From an uncultured Corynebacterium sp. (lineage in GTDB: Bacteria; Actinomycetota; Actinomycetes; Mycobacteriales; Mycobacteriaceae): a stretch of DNA of 8,548 nt. This document shows, one piece after another, positions 1-5,923 of this stretch. Each line of letters begins with the position of its first letter. The first letter of the stretch is position 1. The DNA is taken from assembly GCA_945631445.1 (NCBI GenBank), contig CALZCR010000045.1:1-8548 (forward strand). The letters run 5' to 3'. A program made the translations under genes and the position numbers. Under the pieces are notes generated by a model. The model made no database searches. It was not told the DNA's origin and worked only from the letters and a program-made list of their open reading frames with translations.

Positions 1-389
1 TGGGCTTCGACCCGGACTTCCTGCCAACCGACGTCGAGCCCGTGGTCATCCACGGTGACGTCGAAATACCCGTTCTGGTTGGTGCGCGTGCTCACGCGCT
101 GGTCGCCCGCGTGCACGGTCACCGGCAGGTCGCCGACCTGGATGGTGAAGAACTGCCGGTAGCCGCGCTGCGCCTGCTGGGTCATCTGCTCCATCTGGGA
201 ACGGGGGTCGCCGTTGTCGTCGAACTCCGGATCCTCCATGAGGATGCGGCCGATGACGTGGATGCGCTGTGCGGTGCCGTAGCCGCGGTACGGCTGAATC
301 TCCGGTGCCCAGCCAGCGGCGGTCTTGCGCTCTACCCCGCGCCGGTTGATGCGGCGTTCCGCCGCGCGAACGATGTCTGACAGTCCCAT
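1..389 (-). CDS. App1/DUF2183 family protein (phosphatidate phosphatase-like), N-terminal part
   Basis: This is the N-terminal 129 residues of a protein that runs off the left edge. It begins MGLSDIVRAAERRINRRG and contains EIQPYRGYGT, IHVIGRILMEDP, a RGYRQFFTIQVGDLPVTVHAG stretch and GYFDVTVDDHGLDVGW. This order (amphipathic start, 'PY.GYGT', 'VxGRxLMEDP', then a beta-rich segment ending in a 'GY.DV' strand) is what I know from the N-terminal domain of actinobacterial App1-family proteins. The catalytic DUF2183 domain, related to phosphatidate phosphatase App1 and carrying the DxDxT motif, normally follows and is outside the window, so catalysis cannot be judged here. The ATG at 387-389 is chosen because a TACTCT box lies 7 nt before it and the protein similarity starts there. 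No signal peptide is visible. The family call is from recognition of the sequence pattern; the substrate is unknown. Confidence 0.72.
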   Translation of the reverse strand, partial: MGLSDIVRAAERRINRRGVERKTAAGWAPEIQPYRGYGTAQRIHVIGRILMEDPEFDDNGDPRSQMEQMTQQAQRGYRQFFTIQVGDLPVTVHAGDQRVSTRTNQNGYFDVTVDDHGLDVGWQEVRVEA

Positions 390-402
390 GCGGGCGAGAG
401 TA
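390..402 (-). promoter_or_regulatory. -10 box of a probable leaderless promoter for the App1-family gene
   Basis: On the minus strand TACTCT (402-397) is followed by 7 nt and then the ATG at 389. There is no purine-rich Shine-Dalgarno sequence in the intervening CGCCCGC. A transcript starting at or next to the A of ATG is therefore expected. No convincing -35 box is seen. Confidence 0.45.
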
Positions 403-532
403 CACACCCGGGGCCGAGCGTTCAGGGGCCGGTCGGGCCCGGAGACCAGGCGTACGCGGTCATCTCCTCGAGCACCCTCACGTCGAGATCCTCCCGACCA
501 GCCCTTCGGCGGTGAGGTCAGCGCGGGTGAAC

Positions 533-754
533 TCAGCGGCGTGTCCGGGGCGAGGGGGCGTCGGCCAGCGACAGGCCGTGCTCAAGCAGGCCCGCCTGCA
601 GGCGTTCGAGCCCGCGGGCGCCGACGCCGTGCAGGGCGAGCAGATCGTGCCAGGCGACGCCGTGGAGTGCTTCCAGGTGCGTGTAACCGGCGTCGGCCAG
701 AGCATCCCGGGCCGGGCGGCCGAGGCCGGGGATGGCCGTCAGGGGAGTCGTCAT
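533..754 (-). CDS. Small helix-hairpin-helix DNA-binding protein
   Basis: A 73-residue protein carrying two helix-hairpin-helix-like signatures: IPGLGRPARDALADAGY (about residues 8-24) and LLALHGVGARGLERLQAGL (about 38-56). Both have the G-[LV]-G hairpin core that contacts the DNA backbone in a non-sequence-specific way. Stand-alone proteins of this kind are common in actinobacteria and are usually annotated just as DNA-binding or HhH proteins; no pathway can be assigned. The ATG at 752-754 is preceded by a leaderless-type -10 box. The protein ends with a basic tail, PSPRTRR. Downstream, coding-looking sequence continues in another frame and then returns to this one, ending at 422-424. This gene may therefore have lost part of its C-terminus through frameshifts, or the sequence may contain compensating indel errors. 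It is separated from metE by 87 bp and is probably transcribed on its own. Confidence 0.7.
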   Translation of the reverse strand: MTTPLTAIPGLGRPARDALADAGYTHLEALHGVAWHDLLALHGVGARGLERLQAGLLEHGLSLADAPSPRTRR

Positions 755-767
755 GACTGCGAGTGTA
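755..767 (-). promoter_or_regulatory. -10 box of a probable leaderless promoter for the HhH gene
   Basis: Minus-strand TACACT (767-762) lies 7 nt before the ATG at 754, with CGCAGTC between them and no Shine-Dalgarno sequence. The geometry is the same as at the App1-family and GNAT genes. Confidence 0.45.
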
Positions 768-792
768 TTCCTGACCAGCGCCGAGCGCGCCC

Positions 793-809
793 GTCCCCGG
801 GGAGGGGAC
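793..809. terminator. Short GC hairpin after metE, weak terminator candidate
   Basis: GTCCCC (793-798) pairs perfectly with GGGGAC (804-809) around a GGGGA loop, 33 bp beyond the metE stop. There is no T-run on either side, so it is not a textbook intrinsic terminator. It may only stabilise the 3' end of the metE transcript. Confidence 0.25.
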
Positions 810-841
810 AGGTCGCCTCGGTCCGTGGGCGGCGGGCGTCG

Positions 842-3184
842 TTAAGCGCGGACCGGGGCGGTGTGCTTGAGCTCCACGTTTTCCAGCACGTGGTTGCGGG
901 CCAGCACCATGTTGCGCAGCGACGCCTCGGTCTCCTCGTAGCCGCGGGTCTTCAGGCCGCAGTCCGGGTTGACCCACAGGCGCTCCGCCGGGACGTGCTG
1001 GGCGGCGGCGGTCAGCAGCTCGATGAGCTCGGCCACCTCCGGCACGCGCGGGGAGTGGATGTCGTAGATGCCCGGGCCGATGCCGGAGGTGAACTTCTCC
1101 TCGATGTCGCCGAGCAGCTCCATCCGCGAACGGGCCGCCTCGATGGAGGTGACGTCGGCGTCGAGGTCGTTGATGGCCTCGATGATCTGACCGAACTCCG
1201 AATAGCAGAGGTGCGTGTGGATCTGGGTGTCCGGCGCCGCGTCGGCGGCGACCAGGCGGAAGCCGCGCACGGCCCAGTCCAGGTACTCCTGGCGGCGCTC
1301 CTCGCGTAGCGGCAGCAGCTCGCGCAGGGCCGGCTCGTCGATCTGGATGATCTTGATGCCGGCTTCCTCGAGATCGGCGACCTCGTCGGCCAACGCCACG
1401 CCGATCTGGTCCGCGGAGACGGACAGCGGGACGTCGTCACGCACGAACGACCAGGCCAGGATGGTCACCGGGCCGGTGAGCATGCCCTTGACGTGCTTCT
1501 CCGACAGCGACTGCGCGTAGGCGATCCACTCGACGGTCATGGCCTCCGGGCGGGAGACGTCGCCGATGATGATCGGCGGACGGGTGCAGCGGGAGCCATA
1601 AGACTGGACCCAGCCGTTCTCGGTGACCACGAAGCCGTCGAGCAGCTCCGCGAAGTACTGCACCATGTCGTTGCGCTCCGGCTCGCCGTGGACCAGCACG
1701 TCGATGCCCAGGCGCTCCTGCAGCTCGATGACCGAGGCGATCTCGTCCTTCTGCGCCTGGACGTAGGCGGCGTCGTCGATGACGCCGGCCTTGTGGTCGG
1801 CGCGCGCCTTGCGCACCTCGTCGGTCTGCGGGAAGGAGCCGATGGTGGTGGTCGGCAGCTCCGGCAGATTCAGCGACTGCTGCGCCTCGACGCGCTCGTC
1901 AAAGGAGGGCTGGCGCTTGACCTCGCCGTCCGGCAGGGCGGCGACGCGGGCCTGGACGGCCTGGTTGTGCACGCGCGCCGACTCGCGGCGGGTGCGCACG
2001 GCGCGGTCGGCGCGGGCGAAGGCCTCGCCCGCGGCGACGGTGCCCTCATTTAAGGCGGTGGACAGGGAGACGGCTTCGCCGACCTTCTCGTCGGCGAAGG
2101 ACAGCCAGCCGGCGACGTCGACCGGCAGGTTCGACTCGTTGGCCACGGTGTGCGGCACGTGCAGCAGCGACACCGAAGACGAGACGGTGACCTTCAGGCC
2201 GGCGCCCTTAAGCTGCTCGAGCACGCTGAGGCGCTCGCGCAGGTCGGCGGCCCAGACGTTGCGGCCGTCGACCACTCCGGCCACGAGGCGGGTGCCCTGG
2301 TCCACGGTGGCGGCGATGCGCTCCAGGTAGTCCGGGGCCTCCTTCAGCGTCTGCGGGGCCAGGTCCACGCCGAGGGCCTCCGGGCGGACGGAGGCCAGTG
2401 CCTCGAGTCCGGCGTTCAGCGAGCCGTAGGGGGTGGACAGGAACACGGACGGGCGCACGGCGTCTTCGGCCAGCAAGGTGGCGTAGGTATTTTTCGCCAG
2501 CTCCGCGAGCTCGGCGTCGGTGATCTCGGTGAGGTCGGCGACCAGGGCCGGCTCCTCGATCTGGACCCACTCGACGCCGTTCTCTGCCAGCACCTTGAGG
2601 ATCTCGGCGTAGGAGGCGGTCAGCTTCTCCAGGTGATCCAGCGGCTGGGTGGTCGCACCCTCGGCCTGCTTGGACAGCGCCAACAGGGTGACCGGGCCGA
2701 CGAGGAAGGGGCGCACGACGTTGCCGGCGTCCTTGGCCTCGGTAAACAGCTCCAGTAGGCGCTGCGGGCGCGGGCGGTATTCTTCGTCGTCGCCGACCTC
2801 CGGGACCAGGTAGTGGTAGTTGGTGTCGAACCACTTGGTCATCTCCAGCGGGGCGGTGTCGGCGTTGCCGCGGGCCAGGGTGAAGTAATCGTCCAGGGCG
2901 ACCTCTTCTTCGGCGCCGCCGAGCAGACCGACGGTCACGGCCGTCTCCAGGACGTGGTCGTAGTAGGCGGCGTCCGCCGGGATCGAGTAGTCCTCGGTCA
3001 GGCCCAGCTCACGCAGGCGCGCCCAGTTGCTCAGTCGCAGGCTGCGCGCGGCGGAGCGGAACTCCTCGGCGTCGATGCGGCCCTTCCAGAAGGACTCCAG
3101 CGCCTTTTTCAGCTCGCGGTTCGGGCCGATGCGGGGATAGCCCTCGATCGTGGCGTTGGGGAAGGTGACGGTGTTTTCAGACAT
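842..3184 (-). CDS. metE: 5-methyltetrahydropteroyltriglutamate--homocysteine methyltransferase (cobalamin-independent methionine synthase)
   Basis: MetE transfers the methyl group of 5-methyl-tetrahydropteroyl-polyglutamate to homocysteine, the last step of methionine synthesis, in the cytoplasm without vitamin B12. The 780-residue length fits the family (about 750-780). The N-terminal domain begins at [18 protein letters not shown] (about residues 13-30). The C-terminal catalytic barrel begins at [17 protein letters not shown] (about 445). The zinc ligands are all present: His658 and Cys660 in HTHLCYSEF, Glu682 in SIEAARS, and Cys742 in [11 protein letters not shown]. The DIHSP loop is at about 708-712. 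The ATG at 3182-3184 is supported by an AAAGGG Shine-Dalgarno sequence about 10 nt upstream and by alignment of the conserved start. It lies 112 bp downstream of metF on the same strand, so co-transcription is plausible though not shown. I saw no B12 riboswitch upstream. In corynebacteria the met genes are commonly repressed by McbR; no McbR-like site is visible directly before metE. Confidence 0.97.
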   Translation of the reverse strand: MSENTVTFPNATIEGYPRIGPNRELKKALESFWKGRIDAEEFRSAARSLRLSNWARLRELGLTEDYSIPADAAYYDHVLETAVTVGLLGGAEEEVALDDYFTLARGNADTAPLEMTKWFDTNYHYLVPEVGDDEEYRPRPQRLLELFTEAKDAGNVVRPFLVGPVTLLALSKQAEGATTQPLDHLEKLTASYAEILKVLAENGVEWVQIEEPALVADLTEITDAELAELAKNTYATLLAEDAVRPSVFLSTPYGSLNAGLEALASVRPEALGVDLAPQTLKEAPDYLERIAATVDQGTRLVAGVVDGRNVWAADLRERLSVLEQLKGAGLKVTVSSSVSLLHVPHTVANESNLPVDVAGWLSFADEKVGEAVSLSTALNEGTVAAGEAFARADRAVRTRRESARVHNQAVQARVAALPDGEVKRQPSFDERVEAQQSLNLPELPTTTIGSFPQTDEVRKARADHKAGVIDDAAYVQAQKDEIASVIELQERLGIDVLVHGEPERNDMVQYFAELLDGFVVTENGWVQSYGSRCTRPPIIIGDVSRPEAMTVEWIAYAQSLSEKHVKGMLTGPVTILAWSFVRDDVPLSVSADQIGVALADEVADLEEAGIKIIQIDEPALRELLPLREERRQEYLDWAVRGFRLVAADAAPDTQIHTHLCYSEFGQIIEAINDLDADVTSIEAARSRMELLGDIEEKFTSGIGPGIYDIHSPRVPEVAELIELLTAAAQHVPAERLWVNPDCGLKTRGYEETEASLRNMVLARNHVLENVELKHTAPVRA

Positions 3185-3296
3185 GGCAAAAATGCCCTTT
3201 CTCGCGAAAAGTGAAGTAGTTGGGTGGTGTTCCGAACTGATCTTCGCGGGGGCTCCCGGTTCTGATGTTCGTGGGTGTCGCTACCGGACGGTCATC
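3185..3296 (-). promoter_or_regulatory. metF-metE intergenic region with metE ribosome binding site
   Basis: This 112-bp spacer contains the metE Shine-Dalgarno sequence (AAAGGG, minus strand, near 3195-3200). A small GGCA-N4-TGCC hairpin (3185-3196) lies directly before the ATG. Two short inverted repeats are also visible: CCGGT/ACCGG (3256-3260 with 3283-3287) and TTCGCG/CGCGAA (3243-3248 with 3203-3208). The latter comes close to the Shine-Dalgarno sequence and could influence its access. I see neither a convincing promoter nor a T-run terminator, which favours read-through from metF. Confidence 0.4.
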
Positions 3297-4319
3297 TCAC
3301 GCACGTTTCTGGCGCGGTGCGATGCCGATGCGGGTGAGCAATTCTCCGGTGACGTCGGCGCGGTTGAACGTGTACAGGTGCAGGCTCTCCGTGTCATTGG
3401 ACAGGAGGGTCCGCGCCATCTCAGCGGTCGCGTCCAAACCGATGTCGAGCTGGCCCTCCGGCGTGTCGGACTTCTCCAGGCGGCGAATCAGCCGCTCGGG
3501 GACCTCCAGGCCGGAGAGCTGCCCCATTCGGCGCAGCCGCTGGACGCTGATCATCGGCGCCAGCGCCGGAATCAACGGGATAGTGACCCCGGCCAACCGG
3601 GCCCGGTCGCGGAAGCGTAGGTAGTCCTCCGGGTCGAAGAACATTTGGGTGATGGCGAAACCCGCGCCCAGGCGCTGCTTGGCCAGCAGGACGTCGATGT
3701 CCTCGTCCGGTCCGGAGGACTGGTAGTGCCCGGAGGGGTAGGCGGCGACGCCGACCGCCAACCGACCCGCCGCGAAGCGGGCGGCCTGGCTGTCTTCCAC
3801 CTCGCCGATCAACTTGATCAGGTCGGTGGCGTGCGGCAACTCGCCCGGGGCCGGGCCGGTCTGGCCATCCGGGTAGTCGCCGCGCAGCGCCAGGAACCCG
3901 CGCACCCCGGCGTCGATGAGCCGGTTGATCCAGCCGATCAGTTCCTCGCGGGTGCCGGCGGTGCACGCCAGGTGCGCCAGCGGCAGCATCCGGGTGGTCT
4001 GGGAGATGCGTTCGATGAACGCCGAGGTGCCCGTCAGCCAATCGGAGCGCTGGGAGCTGGTCACGGCCAGGTAGTCGGGTCCGTAGGACTCGAGGGTGGC
4101 CAGCAGGTGATCGATCTTGGCCCGGTCGGAGTCGTGGCGCGGCGGCATGACTTCAAACGACAGGGAGGTCCGGCGGCGGGCGCCGGGGGCGCGGCCGAGC
4201 AGATCTGCCGGATCGAGCTTCGACGGCTGGGACTCGACCGGAATGAGATCCTCGTCGAGCGGGGCAGACGCCGAGAACCGGATGGACCGGTGCGGGCGGA
4301 CGGATACGTCAGCGCTCAT
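3297..4319 (-). CDS. metF: 5,10-methylenetetrahydrofolate reductase
   Basis: MetF is a flavin (FAD) enzyme that reduces 5,10-methylene-tetrahydrofolate to 5-methyl-tetrahydrofolate, the methyl donor used by the neighbouring MetE. The 340 residues contain the family signature SLSFEVMPPR, where Glu56 corresponds to the catalytic glutamate of SFEFFPP in Escherichia coli MetF. They also contain the FLALRGDYP loop (LRGD, flavin/folate site), ITQMFFDPEDYLRFRDRARLAG and IPLIPALAPMISVQRLRRM. These correspond in order to the TQFFFD...YLRFRD and IIPGILPV regions of known enzymes. Compared with the E. coli enzyme there is an N-terminal extension of roughly 30-40 residues (residues 1-48, polar and arginine-rich). 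The start is nonetheless well fixed by a strong GAGGAGG Shine-Dalgarno sequence 5 nt before the ATG at 4317-4319. That Shine-Dalgarno lies in one arm of a perfect 12-bp inverted repeat, suggesting control of translation. It is probably the first gene of a metF-metE unit. Confidence 0.95.
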   Translation of the reverse strand: MSADVSVRPHRSIRFSASAPLDEDLIPVESQPSKLDPADLLGRAPGARRRTSLSFEVMPPRHDSDRAKIDHLLATLESYGPDYLAVTSSQRSDWLTGTSAFIERISQTTRMLPLAHLACTAGTREELIGWINRLIDAGVRGFLALRGDYPDGQTGPAPGELPHATDLIKLIGEVEDSQAARFAAGRLAVGVAAYPSGHYQSSGPDEDIDVLLAKQRLGAGFAITQMFFDPEDYLRFRDRARLAGVTIPLIPALAPMISVQRLRRMGQLSGLEVPERLIRRLEKSDTPEGQLDIGLDATAEMARTLLSNDTESLHLYTFNRADVTGELLTRIGIAPRQKRA

Positions 4320-4397
4320 GGAAGCCTCCTCTGGTGGTCTCGTGGTGCCCGGCCCGCAACTGCTGCGGGTGGGGGTGCACTGGGTGAGGAGGCTTCC
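4320..4397 (-). promoter_or_regulatory. metF leader hairpin sequestering the Shine-Dalgarno sequence (candidate riboswitch or translational switch)
   Basis: On the metF mRNA strand GGAAGCCTCCTC (4397-4386) is the exact complement of GAGGAGGCTTCC (4331-4320). The latter contains the metF Shine-Dalgarno and touches the ATG. The 54-nt loop holds a second perfect hairpin: CCCGCA/TGCGGG, plus-strand arms 4353-4358 and 4364-4369, with a 5-nt loop. This in turn is flanked by GTGC/GCAC, which can pair as an outer stem. Upstream of the first arm, CGAGGG (about 4402-4407) could pair weakly with CCTC in the sequestering arm and release the ribosome site. A perfect 12-bp stem is unlikely by chance at this exact place. 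I do not find the GGCAACC core of SAM-I/SAM-IV riboswitches or the SAM-II or SAH consensus, so if it binds a ligand the class is not one I recognise. Pairing is seen directly; function is inferred. Confidence 0.6.
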
Positions 4398-4424
4398 TGT
4401 TTCCCTCGGTGCGGATTGGGTTTT

Positions 4425-4493
4425 AATCTAGCAACTCGTGGTCACGGCGAGGCAAGGGGAGCATTATGATGACATGACACTAAAGTCTGTGAA
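4425..4493 (-). promoter_or_regulatory. Candidate metF promoters
   Basis: Two candidates are visible on the minus strand. The proximal one is an extended -10, TGC-TAGATT (hexamer 4430-4425), which would give a leader of about 100 nt. The distal one is CATAAT (4468-4463) with TTCACA (4493-4488) 19 bp upstream, giving a leader of about 135 nt. Either transcript would include both arms of the Shine-Dalgarno-sequestering hairpin. The start sites are not known. Confidence 0.4.
4474..4489. promoter_or_regulatory. Weak McbR-like operator in the metF promoter
   Basis: Plus strand ATGAC-ACTAAA-GTCTG matches 7 of the 10 fixed positions of the corynebacterial McbR operator TAGAC-N6-GTCTA, including the GAC...GTC core. 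It overlaps the distal -35 box and spacer, where a repressor would block RNA polymerase. McbR is the repressor of sulfur and methionine genes and is released by S-adenosylhomocysteine. The score alone is not decisive. Confidence 0.3.
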
Positions 4494-4536
4494 CAGCGAT
4501 GATGGCCGTCTCGAGTGTGAACATAATTCCATTAAA

Positions 4537-4558
4537 CGGTGGACCGCTTGGTCTACCG
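4537..4558. promoter_or_regulatory. McbR-like operator, alternatively terminator hairpin of the GNAT gene
   Basis: TGGAC-CGCTTG-GTCTA (4540-4555) matches 9 of 10 fixed positions of the McbR operator TAGAC-N6-GTCTA. The same bases form a 9-bp hairpin, CGGTGGACC/GGTCTACCG with a 4-nt loop. On the minus strand it has one A-C mismatch and is followed by TTTAAT, 17 bp after the GNAT stop. It could therefore be an operator upstream of metF, a weak terminator for the GNAT gene, or both. Confidence 0.45.
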
Positions 4559-4574
4559 GCCGCCTGTGGGAGAG

Positions 4575-5078
4575 CTATCCGAAGGCCGGATGGTAGTGCA
4601 CGAGCCCGCTGGGAAACTGCGAATCAGTGATCCGCAACGCCTGAAAATACCCCTCCGGGGCGCCCGGATAATCCAGACCCGGGACACGCTCGAAACCAAA
4701 GTGGGCGTAAAAATCCGGCTCCCCGAAGACCACCACCCCGCCCGCGCCGCCCTCGGTCAACCGCGCCAGGGTGCTCTCCAGTAGGGCCCGCGCCAGACCC
4801 CCGCCCTGCCGGTGCGGCGCGACGGTCACGGGGCCGATCCCGAACCAACCACCCGTCCCGTCCTCGATGCGTACGGGGGAGACCGCCACGTGCCCGAGCG
4901 TTTCCACGCCCTCCACGGCGACCAAGGACAACGCCAACGCGTCGTCGTCACGCAACGCGTCAACGATGGCGGCCTCCCGGCCGTCCGAATCTGCGACCTC
5001 GGCGAAAGCCGCCGTGATCAGGGCGTGGATGCCTGGGATGTCGGCGTCGGTCTCGCGACGAATGGTCCGGTCAATCAT
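4575..5078 (-). CDS. GNAT family N-acetyltransferase, YhbS-like
   Basis: A 167-residue acetyltransferase of the GNAT fold, expected to move an acetyl group from acetyl-CoA to an amine; the substrate is unknown. Motif A is PVTVAPHRQGGGLARALLE (about 83-101), with the R/Q-x-x-G-x-A-type pyrophosphate loop. Downstream are VVVFGEPDFYAHFGFERVPG (about 115-134) and a YFQAL...HYHPAF tail. These features, with SDGREAAIVDALR near the start, match the YhbS-like group (COG3153 type). I take ATG 5076-5078 (MIDRTIRRETD) as the start because a TAGAAT box lies 7 nt before it. An in-frame ATG at 5085-5087 overlaps that -10 box and is unlikely to be transcribed. The gene is divergent from the methyltransferase and ends 255 bp before metF. 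No functional link to methionine synthesis is evident. Confidence 0.88.
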   Translation of the reverse strand: MIDRTIRRETDADIPGIHALITAAFAEVADSDGREAAIVDALRDDDALALSLVAVEGVETLGHVAVSPVRIEDGTGGWFGIGPVTVAPHRQGGGLARALLESTLARLTEGGAGGVVVFGEPDFYAHFGFERVPGLDYPGAPEGYFQALRITDSQFPSGLVHYHPAFG

Positions 5079-5091
5079 GCCGACCATTCTA
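5079..5091 (-). promoter_or_regulatory. -10 box of a probable leaderless promoter for the GNAT gene
   Basis: Minus-strand TAGAAT (5091-5086) is followed by GGTCGGC and the ATG at 5078. There is no Shine-Dalgarno sequence. This spacing decides the start codon in favour of MIDR over the upstream MVGM. Confidence 0.55.
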
Positions 5092-5137
5092 GGCGCACCC
5101 GCCCGCCGACTGTTCCACACGTCACACTTCACCGACC

Positions 5138-5149
5138 TACCCTGGGGCC
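5138..5149 (+). promoter_or_regulatory. -10 box of a probable leaderless promoter for the methyltransferase gene
   Basis: TACCCT (5138-5143) is followed by 6 nt (GGGGCC) and the ATG at 5150. Divergent promoters for this gene and the GNAT gene therefore share the 71 bp between the two start codons. The GGGG might be read as a poor Shine-Dalgarno, but it is too close to the ATG. Confidence 0.4.
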
Positions 5150-5923
5150 ATGACGGCACTTTTCGACGACGGCGCAGACTACGCCGCGCACCGCCCCTCC
5201 TACCCGCCCGCACTCGCCCAAGCCCTGGCGGCCTTGCCCGGCGACGGCACCGACCTGGCCCTGGACGTCGGCTGCGGCACTGGGCAGCTCACCGCGCTGC
5301 TGGCGCAGCACGTCGGTCACCGGGTCATCGGCGTCGATCCCAGCCCCAGCCAAATCGCCGCCGCCACCCCCGTCCCGAAGGCCCGCTACCGCGTCGGCTC
5401 CGCGGACCGGTTGCCCGCGGTAGACGGGATCGTCGATCTGATCACCGTCGCCCAAGCCGCCCACTGGATTGACGACTTGCCCGCCTTCTACGCGGAGGCG
5501 CGCCGGGTGGCCGCCCCGGGAGCGGCGATCGCGCTGGTCAGCTACGGTCTGTGCACGCTTGACGACGATCTCGACGCCCTCTTTCAAGACTTCTACTGGG
5601 GAGATTTCCACCGCTTCTGGGACCCGCGCCGCCGACACGTGGAAAACGGCCTGGCGGACCTGGATTTCCCGTTTGCGCCGCTGCCCGTGGAACCCACCGC
5701 CATCGTCCGCGAATACGACCTGGCGGATTTCCTCGGCTACCTGGGCACTTGGACCGCGGTGCGCAACGCGCGCGACAGCGGGCACGCGCACGAATTCACG
5801 GAGTTTTCCGAGGCGCTCAGCCAGCGGTGGGGCGACCCCGCACGGCGCCGGACCGTCACGTGGCCGATCACCGTGCGCGCGGGGCAGCTGCGGGCGGGAG
5901 GACGGGCCCGGCCGTCTTCCTAG
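5150..5923 (+). CDS. Class I SAM-dependent methyltransferase
   Basis: A 257-residue soluble protein with the Rossmann-fold methyltransferase signature. It starts DDGADYAAHRPSYPPALAQAL, a start typical of the Tmt1/Crg1-like group. Motif I is LALDVGCGTGQ (about 37-46), the SAM-binding glycine loop. GVDPSPSQI follows (61-69), where Asp63 is the likely ribose-binding acidic residue. SADRLPAVDGIVDLITVAQAAHWID (about 84-108) covers the adenine-contact and post-motif regions. The C-terminal half has DFYWGDFHRFWDPRRRHVENG and ends near RRTVTWPITVRAGQL, also seen in this group. Related enzymes include trans-aconitate methyltransferase-like proteins, but the substrate cannot be read from the sequence. 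It would produce S-adenosylhomocysteine, which is recycled to homocysteine for MetE; this link is general and not evidence of co-function. Its TAG stop shares a CTAG with the stop of the converging gene. Confidence 0.88.
   Translation: MTALFDDGADYAAHRPSYPPALAQALAALPGDGTDLALDVGCGTGQLTALLAQHVGHRVIGVDPSPSQIAAATPVPKARYRVGSADRLPAVDGIVDLITVAQAAHWIDDLPAFYAEARRVAAPGAAIALVSYGLCTLDDDLDALFQDFYWGDFHRFWDPRRRHVENGLADLDFPFAPLPVEPTAIVREYDLADFLGYLGTWTAVRNARDSGHAHEFTEFSEALSQRWGDPARRRTVTWPITVRAGQLRAGGRARPSS

Noticed and set aside
46..405. 119-codon minus-strand open frame rich in Arg, His and Pro
   Set aside because: It overlaps the App1-family frame, whose product has recognisable family motifs and a matching -10 box; this one has neither.
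3185..3296. Cobalamin riboswitch before metE
   Set aside because: The 112-bp gap is too short and no B12-box sequence is visible.
3645..4469. 274-codon plus-strand open frame opposite metF
   Set aside because: It is antisense to a gene with clear MetF motifs, and its product is low-complexity Gly/Arg/Val sequence.
4320..4470. Known SAM-I, SAM-IV, SAM-II or SAH riboswitch in the metF leader
   Set aside because: The conserved cores, such as GGCAACC, are not present; only the Shine-Dalgarno-sequestering fold is seen.
4433..4473. Methionine leader peptide in the metF leader
   Set aside because: The short frames here (for example ATG CTC CCC ...) contain no run of Met or Cys codons, and their start would lie at or before the expected transcription start.
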